Positions 1 through 11,639 of a stretch of 64,000 bases of DNA are shown piece by piece (position 1 is the stretch's first letter; every line of letters begins with the position of its first letter). A program made the translations under genes and the position numbers. Origin of the DNA: Hydractinia symbiolongicarpus (lineage: Eukaryota; Cnidaria; Hydrozoa; Anthoathecata; Hydractiniidae); NCBI RefSeq assembly GCF_029227915.1, contig NC_079881.1:19007501-19071500 (forward strand), in the 5' to 3' direction. The notes under the pieces are model-generated. The model had not been told where the DNA came from. It saw only the letters and a list, made by a program, of their open reading frames with translations, and did not search any database.

Positions 1-427
1 TACGCACAAGCTCCACCATCTGTCATACCTTGAAAAGTGGCCCCATTATGTCAGCCACTTTCTCTTGAATCTTCTTTAAGGTTTTATCCAGCTCATAATC
101 TTGATGGTTTTGACTTTAGTTCCTAGTCAGGAATAAACTATTCGGATGCCTTTGTTCGGATGTTGGCATGTTGAGCGAGTTCCTCAGGAAGGGACCACTT
201 ATGTGCATCCTCTTCCTGGGTAACTTTAAAACGTTTATGCTGTTGATGCCTCTCAGGGCCATCAGTCATCGCAGGGCCATCAGCCTTTCGTTCGCCAGTT
301 GTTGTTTGGCTATTATCTTCCATGTTAGGTTCTTCCATGTTAGGTTCTTTCCTACTGTCGTCAATCTGATCAACAGCAAGATCAACAACATTGGAGGACT
401 CCATCTTGATGAAATTCATTATTCACT
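1..427 (-). pseudogene. gag-like retroelement ORF fragment (N-terminal part)
   Basis: The minus strand reads an acidic, polar N-terminal segment with a repeated EEPNMEEPNMED patch, followed by a WSLPEELAQHAN motif. This resembles the start of gag-like ORF1 proteins of cnidarian DIRS/gypsy-type elements, in which a similar SLP-x-ELA-x-Y/H-A-N motif precedes the core. Past the stop near 139 the same strand still reads a plausible continuation (DKTLKKIQEKVADIMGPLF, then a TGA where a Trp codon is expected), so the gene runs off the left edge of the window with at least three stops. The family call rests on motif resemblance recalled from related proteins. No RT, protease or recombinase is visible here. 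Confidence 0.4.
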
Positions 428-947
428 AGTCGGTGATGTAGGTAAATTATCTCGATTGATATGAAACTTTTGAAAATGACTTTCTCGGAGCTCCTTCCTC
501 GATCGCGAAGAAATTGTAAAGAGGAACCACACCACTGTAGTTTATTATTTGTAGCATAATTTAAGAAACATATATTCATTCAACTTCAACAACAAGTTTA
601 AAATTTCGCTGTGTCTAAAGGGCCTGGGAAAAGAATTCCCGACACAACTTAGCCCGTCAATAAATCCACGGGTTTCCGCGCCTGTCGCACAATTCCAATC
701 TTTAGATTATTACCTGTTGTACATATCCCGGAAATTCCTAGTGTTTGCATCCTTAGCACGAAGTAGCGTTCGGCTTCCATTTTGAACAGAATACGGCTAT
801 AGCAAACTTGTCGTTAGCCCACAGCCACAGGTTCACCTGTCCTTTAAATTTCTCCGTCGCAACAAAGTGGATAAATTTATCGCATGTGATATTCGTGTTT
901 TCGTAGGACAACTTTTTTGTCGCGCAAAAACAGACAGAATAGAGGTA

Positions 948-2189
948 CAGTTGACTCCCTGTAATTTGAATCTCTATAATTTGGATATTTCTATAATTTG
1001 AACTAGTGCTCATTCACTGTCAATTTTCCTTAAGGCGGTTCCCCTAGAAAAAAAACTATATCGCAGAGGATTGCCTTTTGTGACGATACTTAATAAGCCG
1101 TTTTTGCTCCTCAAGCCGCTTTTGCTCCTCAAAGGTCACGTGTATAGATTGAGAGAAGCGCACTTTCCAAAGGCTGACTCATCTTCCAGAGAACTGATGC
1201 GGTATTTTTTGGACAACAGAAAAGCTAAAACAGGGCGAGACAGGCAATATCTCGACAAAATAACTGAAAGACAAAACTTCGATTTGAAAATCGGTTTCAT
1301 TTAAACACTAGGTAGTACTAATGCCTGCAACTACAGAAGAAATTGTAACGCGTGGGTGCTTCGATCTTGAGAATTCATGTTTCGCGTGGATTCCGAACTA
1401 AAACGGCAAAACACTTGTTTAAAGATTATTTTATGAATATCTTGACTTGTGGATCGACAAAAGGTGTACGCCAGCACTATTTCAACCTGAAAGCACCAAA
1501 TACCTTGATGAGTAAACTCTGTAGAGTTCACTTTGGAGGGTGCGTCGTTAAGACTTATATTTCCGGTTGGTTGGAAAAAGTGGCAGAATGTGCAATAAAA
1601 ATCTAAATGTGTCAGAAGCAAGCACTACTTGCCACGGTATTCTAAGTTAAATTTGCTGTCAGAAAACAGCTAAATAACACTTCTTGAATTTTAAAATTTT
1701 TTTCTATGGGAACCACCTTAAGAAACTCTTATAAAAAACATTCGAGAATTCGAATTTCTCCAATTAGAAACTTTCTATAATTCGAATTTCTCTAATTCGA
1801 AACTTTCTATAATTCGAACATCTTTTCAATCCCTTCAGAACGATTCTCTTCCTTATTCGAATTTTAGAGTATAAAGAGGGCTTTGACAAATTCGAATGTT
1901 TTTCTAAATTTCAAAAATTGTCTTTCGAACGTTATTTTTCAAAACGTTGGTCTTGCACTTGGTGATGCAATTCGTTTTGTCGAAAGAGATCGACTCTCCA
2001 ATGTAAAGCAATCAAATATTTAACATTTTTTTAAATAGAGTTTCTTATTTTGTAATAAAGATTAAATCAAACTTGAATTATGTTTTCTTGATTTTGAACT
2101 TAACGTAATTTCTCTCTAAGTTCGAATGACAAAGACTTAATAATTCTCTATAATTCGAATCTCTCTATAATTAGAACAAGAGTCAACTA
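948..2189. mobile_element. pogo-like (Tc1/mariner-type) non-autonomous element
   Basis: A TA dinucleotide (946-947) is followed by CAGTTGACTCCCTGTAATTT. The other end, read in reverse complement from 2189, is TAGTTGACTCTTG followed by the same kind of AATTTGAATCTCTATAATT repeats, then a TA at 2190-2191. Imperfect copies of CTCTATAATTCGAA occupy the subterminal regions (950-1005, 1740-1860, 2100-2180). TA duplication plus terminal repeats starting CAG are typical of pogo/Tigger elements. No transposase of this family remains. The middle is occupied by a second, TTAA-flanked element. A loose fragment of the same end occurs near 62230-62260. Confidence 0.6.
1034..1717. mobile_element. Kolobok/piggyBac-type TTAA element nested in the pogo-like element
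   Basis: Both ends abut TTAA (1030-1033 and 1718-1721). Terminal inverted repeats are about 21 bp with three mismatches: GGCGGTTCCCCTAGAAAAAA at the left, and GGTGGTTCCCATAGAAAAAA when the right end is reverse-complemented. TTAA target duplication is used by piggyBac and Kolobok elements; termini beginning GG fit Kolobok better than piggyBac, whose ends usually begin CC. Short ORFs inside (1071-1304 and 1352-1606 on plus) match no transposase I recognise, so this is probably a non-autonomous derivative. Confidence 0.6.
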
Positions 2190-2199
2190 TATTAAAAAA

Positions 2200-5080
2200 A
2201 GGAGATGACCAATGTAAAGTATACGCTAAACGTCAATCTGCTGTTTATATAATCCTATACGTCGTTTCCTCCATGCGTAAACGAAGTCCCCAACATCAGG
2301 CTTGTGATTTTTTATAAGGTTATCATGTGTTTTATTGATAAATATATAAATATAATTTGAATTTGTGCTGCAATTATATGGCAAAAGAGTTGTGTCTAAA
2401 TATCTGATCAAAATTGCCAACGCATTTGTTCAATCAAGGGACGACGACAACAGAAAGCGAGTATTCGGAAAATTTACAAAGGAGGACTGGTAGTTGTCAT
2501 ATACTATAACCTTTCTCTGCATTATTTTTATTTTGGTACGATTTTTTTTTCTTTTTTTGAAAATATATTTTGCATAAAATATGGCGTTTCTTTATTTCTA
2601 TATATAACCTCTTGCTTTTTGTGAGGCTTTTGAGCGCAATATTTCGGAATTTGAAGTATGCTTTACCAAATCAAGGGGCCGAAAGTTTTAAAGATTTCTT
2701 AGCCCGTGATGATCGGGCTTCTTTTGATACGGAATAATTTAGCCCCTCCACTTTAAAAATTGCCCGCCGGGCCTGAATATATGTGATATTTGATACTTTA
2801 TGCACGAAATCACAGGCACTCGGGCATACATTGAACAAAGAATATGGACTGCAAATAAGGAAAATGTTGTTTAAAGATGTTTAAAGGAAGATGTTAGGAA
2901 AAATATGTCATTTTAATTGCTGTATTTAGTAAGCAAAGGGAGCTTGGCATTGCTTCTAATTGGACAGCGAAGTCAGGAGTGGCTTTTTGAGGAGCTATAA
3001 ATATTTTTTTATTTCAGGCTTTTTTGATTTTTGATTTCTAAACTCCATAAGAAACCTTCTGAACACCTGATAAAACTTGATCCATCATTTTTGCATCACT
3101 TGGGAAGCTACAATCCTGGTCATAATATTATTGGAAAAGGTCGATATTTGGCAATTTCACGAAATGTGCAATTAAACTCACCTTACCAAAAATCTGCATC
3201 CGGTAGCCTGCAAAAGATTTACTTTGGCGGATATATAGGCCAGCGTCAAAAATGCTGGAAGTTTCTGCTATGTCTGCATTTCTGAAAAATTTACACGACG
3301 GCCAGCTAAGGTGTCAAACATCGAAAAATGGAGTATGCTGACGTCAGCAAAAATTGTTATGGCTTAAGAATTTGAAGCTAACCAAATAACCTAAGATCCT
3401 AAATCATAAGTCCATTTGAGATCATTGACAAGTGAACTTTGACAATTTCTTAGTGCCTATGTCTTTTATAGAAACAGCGTTTATAATTGCTTGTAAAACG
3501 AACTTCAAAATTCGACCCTCTTTTCCAATAAATTAAGTCTAAATTGTAATGTGCCGGTGGACTTGTACTTGATAAAACCTTTCATAACTTTTTTTTAACC
3601 ATTTTAGTCCCGGAAAGTCGTGCATTTTTGAAAAAAAGTAATTATACGCATTGGTGACTAATTTTAAATAAAAGAAGATTTGCAAAGTCATGTATTCGTT
3701 TTAAAAGAGTTTCAGTAATAAACTCGTCTTAAGAACTATGGTATCCTTCTAATTGGCGGGTGAATCCGCTATGGGGTAATGTAAGTTGGTAATTTTACTG
3801 ACATTCGCTATAGAAAGGTATTCGGTACATAGAGGTTTTGTTGTGAGAGTTGACCGTCATTACATTCGTTCCTGAGAAAAGCGTCCGTCGTGTAGAGAAT
3901 TATCTGCTATAAAGGGTGTTCGTTCTTATGTAGGAGCAGGTATATTCGCGTTAAGTGCATCTCTTAAAGTACCGAAAAATCGATCCCATACTTACTCGAA
4001 TCTCCTTGCTAGCGGAAGTCGTTGCGTTGAAGTTTTTTGGTTATTAGGAAAAAAATTGGTCGCAATATTATAAACTCCTCTTTAATGTAGTATGAAAGTT
4101 TAGGGGACCGAGAAATTCAGTAACACTTAGCAAAAGTCCTACTTGTCCAGGATCTCGCTTATCGAGTACACTGTATAAAAAGTCGGGGTTTTATATCTTG
4201 GAACCTATAGCATTTTATTAAAATGCTGTCTTGACGAAACCTCAACCTTCATTAAACTTTTAGCTTGGACGTGAATAACAAGATTCAGTAGCCGAAACAG
4301 CCAAATGTATTTCTGCGATTCATTCAAAAAGAATCTCGCGAAGTTTAGGATTTTGCAAGTTAACGAATATTTTAGCCAATTTAGTACATTTAAAACTGCT
4401 AATTAATAATATAACCACTTAGAAGCCTTTATTACGGCCTCCAGGAATTTAAAAGTCGGTAAAAACTTGACATTTAAGGTTTACGAGGCAATGCATATAG
4501 GTTGCGCAATCAATTGTCGTGCGTGGCAACAATTTTTTTTGGTAATATATACTTTCCCAGCAAGGAAAGAAGTAATTTAGGGTCAAAACCGTGCAGTTTT
4601 TTCGCTTTGAATATAATGCAACATATTTGACATTCTAGGTTGACTGCCATAAAGCTGCAAATCAACTTGTCACTAGAAAACTACGGACACATGATCACAT
4701 ATTACTGTATCAACGGCATAGAGAAAAAAATGTTAAAGATTAACTCGTGTCCTTGATTTCTAATGAGATAAGAATGTACCTTCTATTCTCATCATTTTAC
4801 ACCGGACCGAAGAAAATATAAGTTTTTCAGGGAGTAGCGGTTACTTTAGTACACGTTTTTTCGTAATACGTACTTTTTAAGTTTTTTTATGTTTTTTCAT
4901 TCGCAAAAGTTTATACCCTACACATTAAAAGTAGAATCTGAACCTTTCTAAAGATTGTGCACGGGTTTTGCACTTTTCTTATTGCTTTACATTATTTGCG
5001 GATTAGATTTTGATTTTTATGTGGATTTTCATATTTTATGTGGTGGTTCTTAAAGCTAGCTACAGTATTTATGGAACAGT
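2200..5080. other. no supported gene
   Basis: AT-rich sequence with scattered stops in all frames. The only recurring element seen is a TGCTGACGTCAGCAAAA block near 3340-3355, which also occurs inside the Helentron-type copies at 32-35 kb. ORFs here (for example 3031-3285 plus) show no domain or splice support. Confidence 0.4.
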
Positions 5081-5220
5081 TACCGTAATTTATCGAATAA
5101 TCCTCTACTCTTAAATAAGCCCCCAGTCTTGAATAACCCCTCCGCTTCCCCTCCGTATAAGCACCCTCTTCCTAAACCCATTTTGACTGGGTTGGATAGC
5201 TTATTCAATCATTTACGGTA
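5081..5220. mobile_element. 140-bp palindromic-ended MITE
   Basis: Begins TACCGTAATTTATCGAATAA and ends TTATTCAATCATTTACGGTA, which is a near-perfect inverted repeat of about 20 bp including a TA at each end. The interior contains CTCTTAAATAAGCCCCC and TTGAATAACCCC strings. This resembles the widely dispersed TACCGTA...AATAAGCGCC short elements of many animals. It has no coding capacity. Confidence 0.65.
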
Positions 5221-5439
5221 TGCAAAAAGTAGCAAGTGAAATATTTTAAAAATGGTGTTGCTCAGAGTAAAACACTACTTCTTACCAGGGATGAACATAG
5301 CAGAAAGTAGAAATATTTTGTCTATCTCCGAGCAATTGCATAGTCATGCTACGGATACATGAAAAAGCAAATGCAACATGTTTTTATCTACTTTGTTGTG
5401 ATGGGTGAACTCACAGTGAGATTTATATGGACCAACGAA

Positions 5440-6300
5440 TAGTGTCTGTCTTATCTTCTTTATTAATAATCGTAATCTGTCTGTCTGTTTGCGAGAAAAA
5501 AAGTCAGTCTACGGAGAAACAGTCGGTCTACGAACACATGAAATAGCAAAGGCGATGCATTTTGATACGAAGGGCGCAGACTAACGACTAGTCTCGATAG
5601 TATTAATACCCGTCCCTTGTCTGTCTCTGCGCAAAATGGTACCAGAGTAACGATTACTTTATGCTAACAGGCGAACAAGGATACACGAAATAACGTTTCC
5701 GTACAACGGGCAAAAATCTAACAAGGCAAACCAGTGGAATTTTCCATGAGCTAACGACTAGGCTTCTGTCTATGTTCAAAAGGATCGAATTGCAGGTTTA
5801 TTACGACAGACAAAAATCTAAGGACCCCCGTTAATAGTAGCCGTATTATTTTTGTCACACAGGCTGATTTTGTGTTAAGAATACATGAAATATTTTTAGC
5901 CGAAATATTAAATGCGATATAATTTATGCGACTTTCGTCGACTCTTTCGTGGGCTACGCTAGCCTCTATATTAATTATTCCCGCAGGGTCTGTCATGCTG
6001 ACTGATGTCGTAAATAATGCGCACGAAGTAGCGATCCCACGACGAGCAAAGATCAGAGGACCGGCGGACCCGTGGGTTATTCTCTTTATTATTCGGTATT
6101 TTGTCTGTGTATGTGTGCGTGAGTAAGTTGTGCTACGGGAACAGAAAAAAGCCTTATACAAAGAATGGGCGACCCGGTGGATTTTTTCACAGTCTCTATA
6201 ATAATAGCCGTATTTTTAGCCCTGTTCAAGATAATGCCGAACTTTGAGCTAAGGATGCATAAAATATCGGATTAGTGAGACGACTAATTCTTCGACGGGC
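5440..6300. repeat. diverged Helentron-type (HINE-like) repeat array
   Basis: Several imperfect blocks carry the elements seen in clearer copies at 34 and 50.7 kb: CTAACGACTAGTCTC, CCGTGGATTTTTTCACAGTCTC, ATAATAGCCGTATTTT, and short GTCT/CTGT microsatellites (5478-5490, 5620-5630). Hairpin-forming CCGTGG...CCAC motifs combined with a GTCT microsatellite and no coding capacity match non-autonomous Helentrons (HINE/DINE-like). Divergence is high and copy borders cannot be drawn. Confidence 0.45.
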
Positions 6301-6659
6301 TAACGTGTGTAAGCTGAAATTATAAAAAAGAGTAAAACTTTCTTTTAAAGGGAACCATGACTTTCAAGTATTGCATTATTGTGTGTGGTTTGACCCTTTG
6401 GAGCCGAAAGGTCCGAAAACGGACCCCCACGCTCAAGTCTACCTTTTACACGCAACGTTCGGCGGATTTGGCTGAGATTTTGTATGAAAAGTCCGAAGTA
6501 GCAGTTTTCCATCTACAAAAGTTTTGATTCGGTTTTTGCTACTTTAGACCTCAAATTTAAATTATAAACATTTAGAAAAAAATGGCTGACGTACCAAGTA
6601 GCTTAAGTTGAAGTAAGAAAAATGTTAGGCTGCTATTCTACATGCTGATGGAAATAAGG

Positions 6660-7095
6660 AGGCTGAAATTGAAGCCCAAAGTTCTAAAGGTGAACAAGGC
6701 TGGAAGGATAATGTAACTGATGGAGAGTTGGGTCATAATAGACCATCATCACCGTTTTTGAATGATGAATTAGTAGCCATGGGTAAAGACAACAATAATC
6801 CAGTACCTCCAAATTCTGACCAGAGAGACACTGACACTGACGTTGAAGCTTCCCCTCCACTACAAAGAACTAAACAGCATGTTGGAGGAGCAGGGGACAA
6901 TGCTATCCATAGTAGGTAAGGTAGATGTGGTACCTTACCTACTATGGATAGCATAGTACATGGGCCGTTGACTTGTTCGCGTTGCTGTGCGTGGCGCTAC
7001 TGCTGGAAGAGGACAAGGTCTAAGAAGAGGACGGGGTCGTAGAAGAGGATGTGGAGATCGAGCCTTGGTTTTCATCCGTAATGTCTTGTAATGCA
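6660..7095 (+). pseudogene. unrecognised coding fragment with RG-rich tail
   Basis: From about 6660 an open plus frame encodes a polar, acidic stretch (ends near 6919) with DTDTDVEASPPLQRTKQ. Downstream, in another frame (about 6975-7090), the sequence encodes an arginine/glycine-rich tail of the form GRGQGLRRGRGRRRG. The two parts are separated by a perfect 24-bp inverted repeat at 6900-6954. Amino-acid composition suggests a real protein with a disordered acidic region and an RG-rich nucleic-acid-binding tail, but I recognise no family. It may be a processed or transposon-derived fragment. Confidence 0.25.
6900..6954. repeat. perfect 24-bp inverted duplication, 7-bp spacer
   Basis: Arms 6900-6923 and 6931-6954 are exact reverse complements; each starts ATGCTATCCATAGTAGGTAA in its own direction. 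The spacer is GATGTGG. It lies between two coding-like segments and is one of four such fold-backs in the window. Confidence 0.95.
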
Positions 7096-7139
7096 ATGTT
7101 TGGGCTACCACAGTCTAGGAGATCAAGCACATATTAAAT

Positions 7140-8075
7140 GTTGGAATATGATTTTTTTTGCATATTTTCAATTTCTGATATTTTAATATACTTTCAGAAT
7201 ATAGCTGTATAATTTAGTGGTCTTACATTTAAAGATAGAGAGCTATCACAGTATCTTTAGGCATGGTAAAAGATTTCTTAATTTTCAATCAAAATAAATT
7301 ACAGGCTCGAAAGGGCTAAAAAAACTTACAAAGTGGTCGATTCTATAAATTATGGTAGGGATTTCGCAGCCAATTTCAAAATAATATTAATGTTGGTATT
7401 GATATGAAGTTTTCATACTATTCACATCTGTCTAGCCTTTTTTTCGGTCCACATAGAACCCAGAGGTGATGTCAGAAGTAATTGGTACATACACAAAAAA
7501 CAAAAACTAAAAAAAAAGTTCAATACTATTGTTGATGATAAGTGTTAGTGTTTCTTGCTTCTTTTAGCTCTTTCATAATTCACTCTTGTACGGTTTTGTG
7601 TTATGGTAAACTTTTCCAAAATCTCACAATTTTAACTCGTTCTCAATTACGTCAGGAGTAAGCAGACCCCATTTAATCAATTTTTCGCCTCTCGTAGTCA
7701 GCGTAGATGTACGTCATGCTCCGACCACAGTGACCTTCTTAAAATAGTACTGGTCTAAATACAATTTAATGAGGAATTATAATAATGACGCAAGTGTAAA
7801 AAGAAAAAGAAAACTCTTTCGTACTTTCCCACGAAGACGCAAAAAAACAAAAACAAAAATGCTTTCTTTGATTAAACACAGATATAAACATACCGGAGAT
7901 CTGTGCCCTTCATATCTTGTCAAGTTCCTCACTTTGTCGTATATTTGCTTTGGTGATGCCTCCAGATCTAATTTGTCCATTTCTTTTTTTTTTTCGATCT
8001 CTTTTTTGCTGATAAGATGTAAGTCATTTCCAAATATACTGTTCCAAATATACTGTTTAGCGTGCTTACCTCCTG
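7140..8075. other. no supported gene
   Basis: AT-rich sequence. Overlapping Lys/Phe-rich ORFs at 7769-8095 and 7777-8085 are antisense images of one another over low-complexity A and T runs and show no recognisable domain. Confidence 0.4.
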
Positions 8076-8081
8076 GCCATT

Positions 8082-9828
8082 TCACCTTTTTCTAGGTGAC
8101 ACGTTGTCTGCATTTGGTAATGCATTATTTGGCGATGGTTTTGCATATGAACCATAGAAGTGCTCACGTATGGCTTTACTGCAAACTGAAGTTAATTTCT
8201 TTAGAGTTTTCACAAAATAATGTGACCCTGCCGTCTTCTCACTGTGCATCATTTTGTCTGCCACTTGTCGCGTAAACTGGCTCTTGGATTCTTTCAAACC
8301 AGTAGAACTAAATTTTCTAATTATCTTTGTTGATAAACGTTTTGGTATTTCCCTATTTTCAAATATACCAGCCTTTCTCCATGACTCGTGTATTCGGCTG
8401 CTAACGTCACCAGACGTCATGGATTTTCCACTCCAAACTCAAAAACGCATTACCCTCGCAGCTTCTTAATTGGCTTCGAACTTTTTCTACAAAAAAAGGA
8501 AAGCCATCCAAAGGCTTCCAGTACCAGGTTTACTCTAGCTGGACCAAAGTTGGCTACAGTTTTGTGGTCCCAAACTTCAATTTGATAATTTTTGCCTACC
8601 TTTGTTGCTCTTTGGATTTCTTCTATTGTCATATGTGCGGTAACTCCAGATCTTTGACAATTACTGGAGGCAATTACAGCACACAAATGATCTCCAATGC
8701 AACAGTACTCTAATTGAGGTATATACCTACCAGTAAAAATTTTTAAGTCGGTCAACAAGGTTTTTGCCAGTAATGCTTGTTCACTGCTCTCATACTGCTG
8801 CACTTGTTCCGGTTTTACAAGCATTTCTAGATCTTCCCTGAACCGCACATGCCTTTGCACAGTATCACATTTGGAGTACGTTTTGCGCCACTGGTCGATT
8901 TTTAAAATTGCAGTCAAAATGTTTTGCGTTTCAACATTTGGCAAATTTATCTTTGCATCCTTGTAAAAGGGAGATCTTGCTTTGCATAGAGATATATAGA
9001 GGGTTTAATCTCTACCACTTAAAATAAGAGTCATAAGACTAGTCAAATCACTACAGCTTGCTGTTTTGTTATCTCACAATCATTAAGTATTGATTTCGTA
9101 AGGTTGCTGTGTTTTTATCAAACACAACTCTTAAATTTTCACCCGCATATAAGATGTTAAATATTCTTCTCACATCGTCGGCGACGCAAGCGACAGCGCG
9201 TCCTTTTCTTCCCCCGTCTGGCCCCGTCGTGTATTGCTCAAATCTCGTCCCTGTCTGACTGTTGATTTCATCCTCATTACTGCTTTCCTTTTCCATTCGC
9301 TTTCTTAATCTTAAAGAATAAGAATCTGATACGGTGACATACCCTGTGCGTTCTATGGGCTTTTCCACTGCTCTCCTTTCAGCAAATATAGGTTTGATTA
9401 TTAGCCGAGGAAGAGATGAGCTATCTTTGGGAACAATGCCGTACTTCTTTCTTGGATAAACAATGACTTCGCGAGGTATTTGTTCGGGAACAAAGTAAGA
9501 AGCACTGTTAAACAATTTTAAATATATTGCGTCTTTTGCCAATTTATGGACCTTCAAAAGATGTACGTTTAAATGAAGGGTCACTCTCATGCAATTTTGT
9601 ATGGGGCAAATACGTTTGTGATGGTAACTTCGTTGATTTTTTTTTCTTCACTTCTGACTCTGCTTCTACTGCTACGGCTTTCTTCTTCTTTCTGTTGTTT
9701 GTTTTACGTAGTCCAAATTGGTTTACAGAAGCGGCCGCACTTTCTGCAGACCAGCCATGTGTCCTGCTTCGAAGATGACGTGGCAGGTTCCACACCATCA
9801 ACTTGCAAACGGGACACTCTCTTTTGAT
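8082..9828 (-). pseudogene. zinc-finger / tyrosine-recombinase-like (Crypton-like) element gene, decayed
   Basis: Reading the minus strand: an acceptor-like TTGTTTAG at about 9829 precedes a zinc finger (CPVC...LPRHLRSRTHGW, about 9750-9820) and then a second finger (CPIQNC...HLLKVH) reached by a frameshift near 9630. A linker with TGPDGGRKGRAVACVADDVR (about 9160-9240) follows, then the 8450-8959 block with VWDHKT and FGPARVNL, and finally a C-terminal block (8082-8420) with STKIIRKFSSTGL and ADKMMHSEKTAGSHYF. The order R...HKT...T-x-R-K...M-x-H-S-x-x-T-A-x-x-Y/H-Y matches tyrosine recombinase-like proteins of Crypton-type elements. The frame breaks twice (near 9630 and 8440). Between 9078 and 8959 it is continuous only if the 118-bp repeat is removed as an intron. 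Confidence 0.55.
8960..9077 (-). repeat. 118-bp dispersed repeat occupying a GT-AG intron position
   Basis: On the minus strand this block begins GTGAGATAAC and ends CCCTTTTACAAG. Removing it joins ...TTA ATG ATT to GAT GCA AAG ATA in phase 0, giving continuous coding sequence. Retaining it introduces TAA at 9071-9069. A second copy, about 90% similar by eye, lies at 34687-34808. The repeat has no obvious terminal inverted repeat. Confidence 0.75.
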
Positions 9829-9989
9829 TCTAAACAAGACAAATGTTTCAATTCTTAACCAAGAATTATCCAAAATATGTGATTGGCTGATTACAAATAC
9901 TCTAGTCTTAATATTAAGAAGCCCAATTAATTTCTTGTGCATCAGTAAAAACAATAAAACAGAATCGATTGAAATCAAAATAAGTAAGA

Positions 9990-10738
9990 TCCCCTTATTA
10001 CTATTAGTATTATTTTTAACAATTTATTCTTTCTTTCAATGCTGTAAATGTTCTATGATGAAGATAAGCCCCCTTTTTTTATTTTCTTAACCGTTTCCCA
10101 GTGTAAAGATTCTTCTTCGTGCCTTTTTTATGTTAGTAGTTTTGTAAAAGCTGTACACCATTTACAATTAAGTAAAACTTTGCACTAACCTGCGGAATGC
10201 CATGTCTCGTTTAGCGACCACATTTTCCTGGTCAAATTTGGTGTGCTATAAACAGTTAGTTACCTTATTCGTACTAATTTTCGCTCGTAGTAATCATTTT
10301 TGCGCAAAAAATACCTTTAATTTATATATAAGAAAACCATCTATATTTTGTCTAAAGCCAAAAATGTTACTATTTATTCTTTTAATTTGTGGGGAATTTG
10401 ATACGTTCACATTGCCATTTTGCAAAATTTTATACTTGTTAAACCGATGTTTTTTATGCTGCGCGAAATTTAATACACCCGAAAGTTAGTATGAATGAGG
10501 TAATTTAAAATCAACCTTGATCAACTTTTTGTTTCTTAAACAAGGCAAAAATAAGCAACATACCAACGCTTGTTTATTGGGGTGGTCATTTTCTATTAAA
10601 AAATTCTCCATTTTCGATTTGGAATGTTTTCCATTAAGGCACGATGGCTGAAGATAGCAAAGAATGTATAAAGATAGAGTAATAAATACTAAAATTAACG
10701 TTTTTATTAATTACTCACGTCTATGATATAAAAAAAGC
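9990..10738. other. no supported gene
   Basis: AT-rich spacer; the small plus ORF 10202-10489 has no recognisable domain or splice context. Confidence 0.4.
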
Positions 10739-10739
10739 T

Positions 10740-11262
10740 AAACACGTACTAGTCTCTTTGGACGATCATCTTATCCTAAGGAAATCTTAACGTTCGAAGC
10801 TGCATCTTATACTTCAAAGCACGACTCTATAGGTAAAAAGTTAGACGTAACGATACACAAAGACTGAAGTCGACATAAACTTGATCAAAAAAGGATAAAT
10901 CTAAGTTTAAACAAGCAACGTACCAATAACGGTTTTTTTGGACGATCATCTTGTCCTAAGGAAATCTTAACGTTCGAAGCTGCATCTTTTACTTCAAAGC
11001 ACGGCGGCTAAAGGTAATAAGTTAGACGTAACATAACACAAAGACTTAAGTTGACGTAAACTTGATCAAAAAAAGGATAAATCCAAGTTTAAAACAAGCA
11101 ACGTACTAATGGCGGTTTTATTGGACGATCGTCTTGTCCTAAGGAAACCTTAGCATTCGCAGCTCCATCTTTTACTTCAAAGCACGACGGCTAAAGGTAA
11201 TGAGTTGAGCGTAACGATACAGAAAGACTTTAGACGACATAAAAAGGTGTAAACAAAATGAA
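10740..11262. repeat. tandem repeat, about 180-183 bp period, nearly 3 copies
   Basis: The string GGACGATCATCTTRTCCTAAGG starts at 10760, 10940 and (with one change) 11123, giving periods of 180 and 183 bp. Each unit continues through CTTCAAAGCACG, GTTAGACGTAAC and CTTGATCAAAAAAGGATAAA. The third unit is truncated around 11245. Confidence 0.9.
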
Positions 11263-11448
11263 TAATAAATAAACACATAAAAGAAATTTCAAAAATTGTG
11301 AAGTGACGTACTGCTGCTATTTTTTTTACATAAAGTTTTTGTGTGAGTTAGTATTGGTTAAATTAGTAATAATAATTTTTAAATTCAATTTTTCTGGCAA
11401 AAACCTTATTCACATAATGAAGAAGAGCACCCCTCAAAAACAGGTTTT

Positions 11449-11632
11449 TTATTCATGAATTTTAGTTGAATTAAACCCAGACGAATAGTTAAAGCTTGAT
11501 TTAGCCTTATTCATGAATTTCAGTTGATTTTAAAACCCAGACAGATAATTAAAGCTTGACTTAACCTTTATTCATGAATTTCAGTTGAATTAAAACCCAG
11601 ACGGATAGTTAAAGCTTGACTTAACCCTATTC
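11449..11632. repeat. tandem repeat, about 60-62 bp period, 3 copies
   Basis: Three consecutive units each contain TTATTCATGAATTT(T/C)AGTTGA, AAACCCAGACRGATARTTAAAGC and TTGAYTTARCC. The array lies just after the 180-bp array but is unrelated to it in sequence. Confidence 0.9.
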
Positions 11633-11639
11633 TGCTTAG

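Noticed and set aside
5751-6161. 136-codon minus ORF and antisense partner as a gene
   Set aside because: Falls in the diverged HINE-like repeat array with TAGTCTC/GTCT motifs; the amino-acid sequence has no recognisable family.
7769-8095. 108-codon Lys/Phe-rich ORF as a gene
   Set aside because: Composition follows A- and T-runs, and the opposite strand is open too; no family resemblance.
9527-10090. Plus-strand ORFs over the zinc-finger region
   Set aside because: Antisense shadows of the minus-strand recombinase-like gene and of AT-rich flank; no domains.
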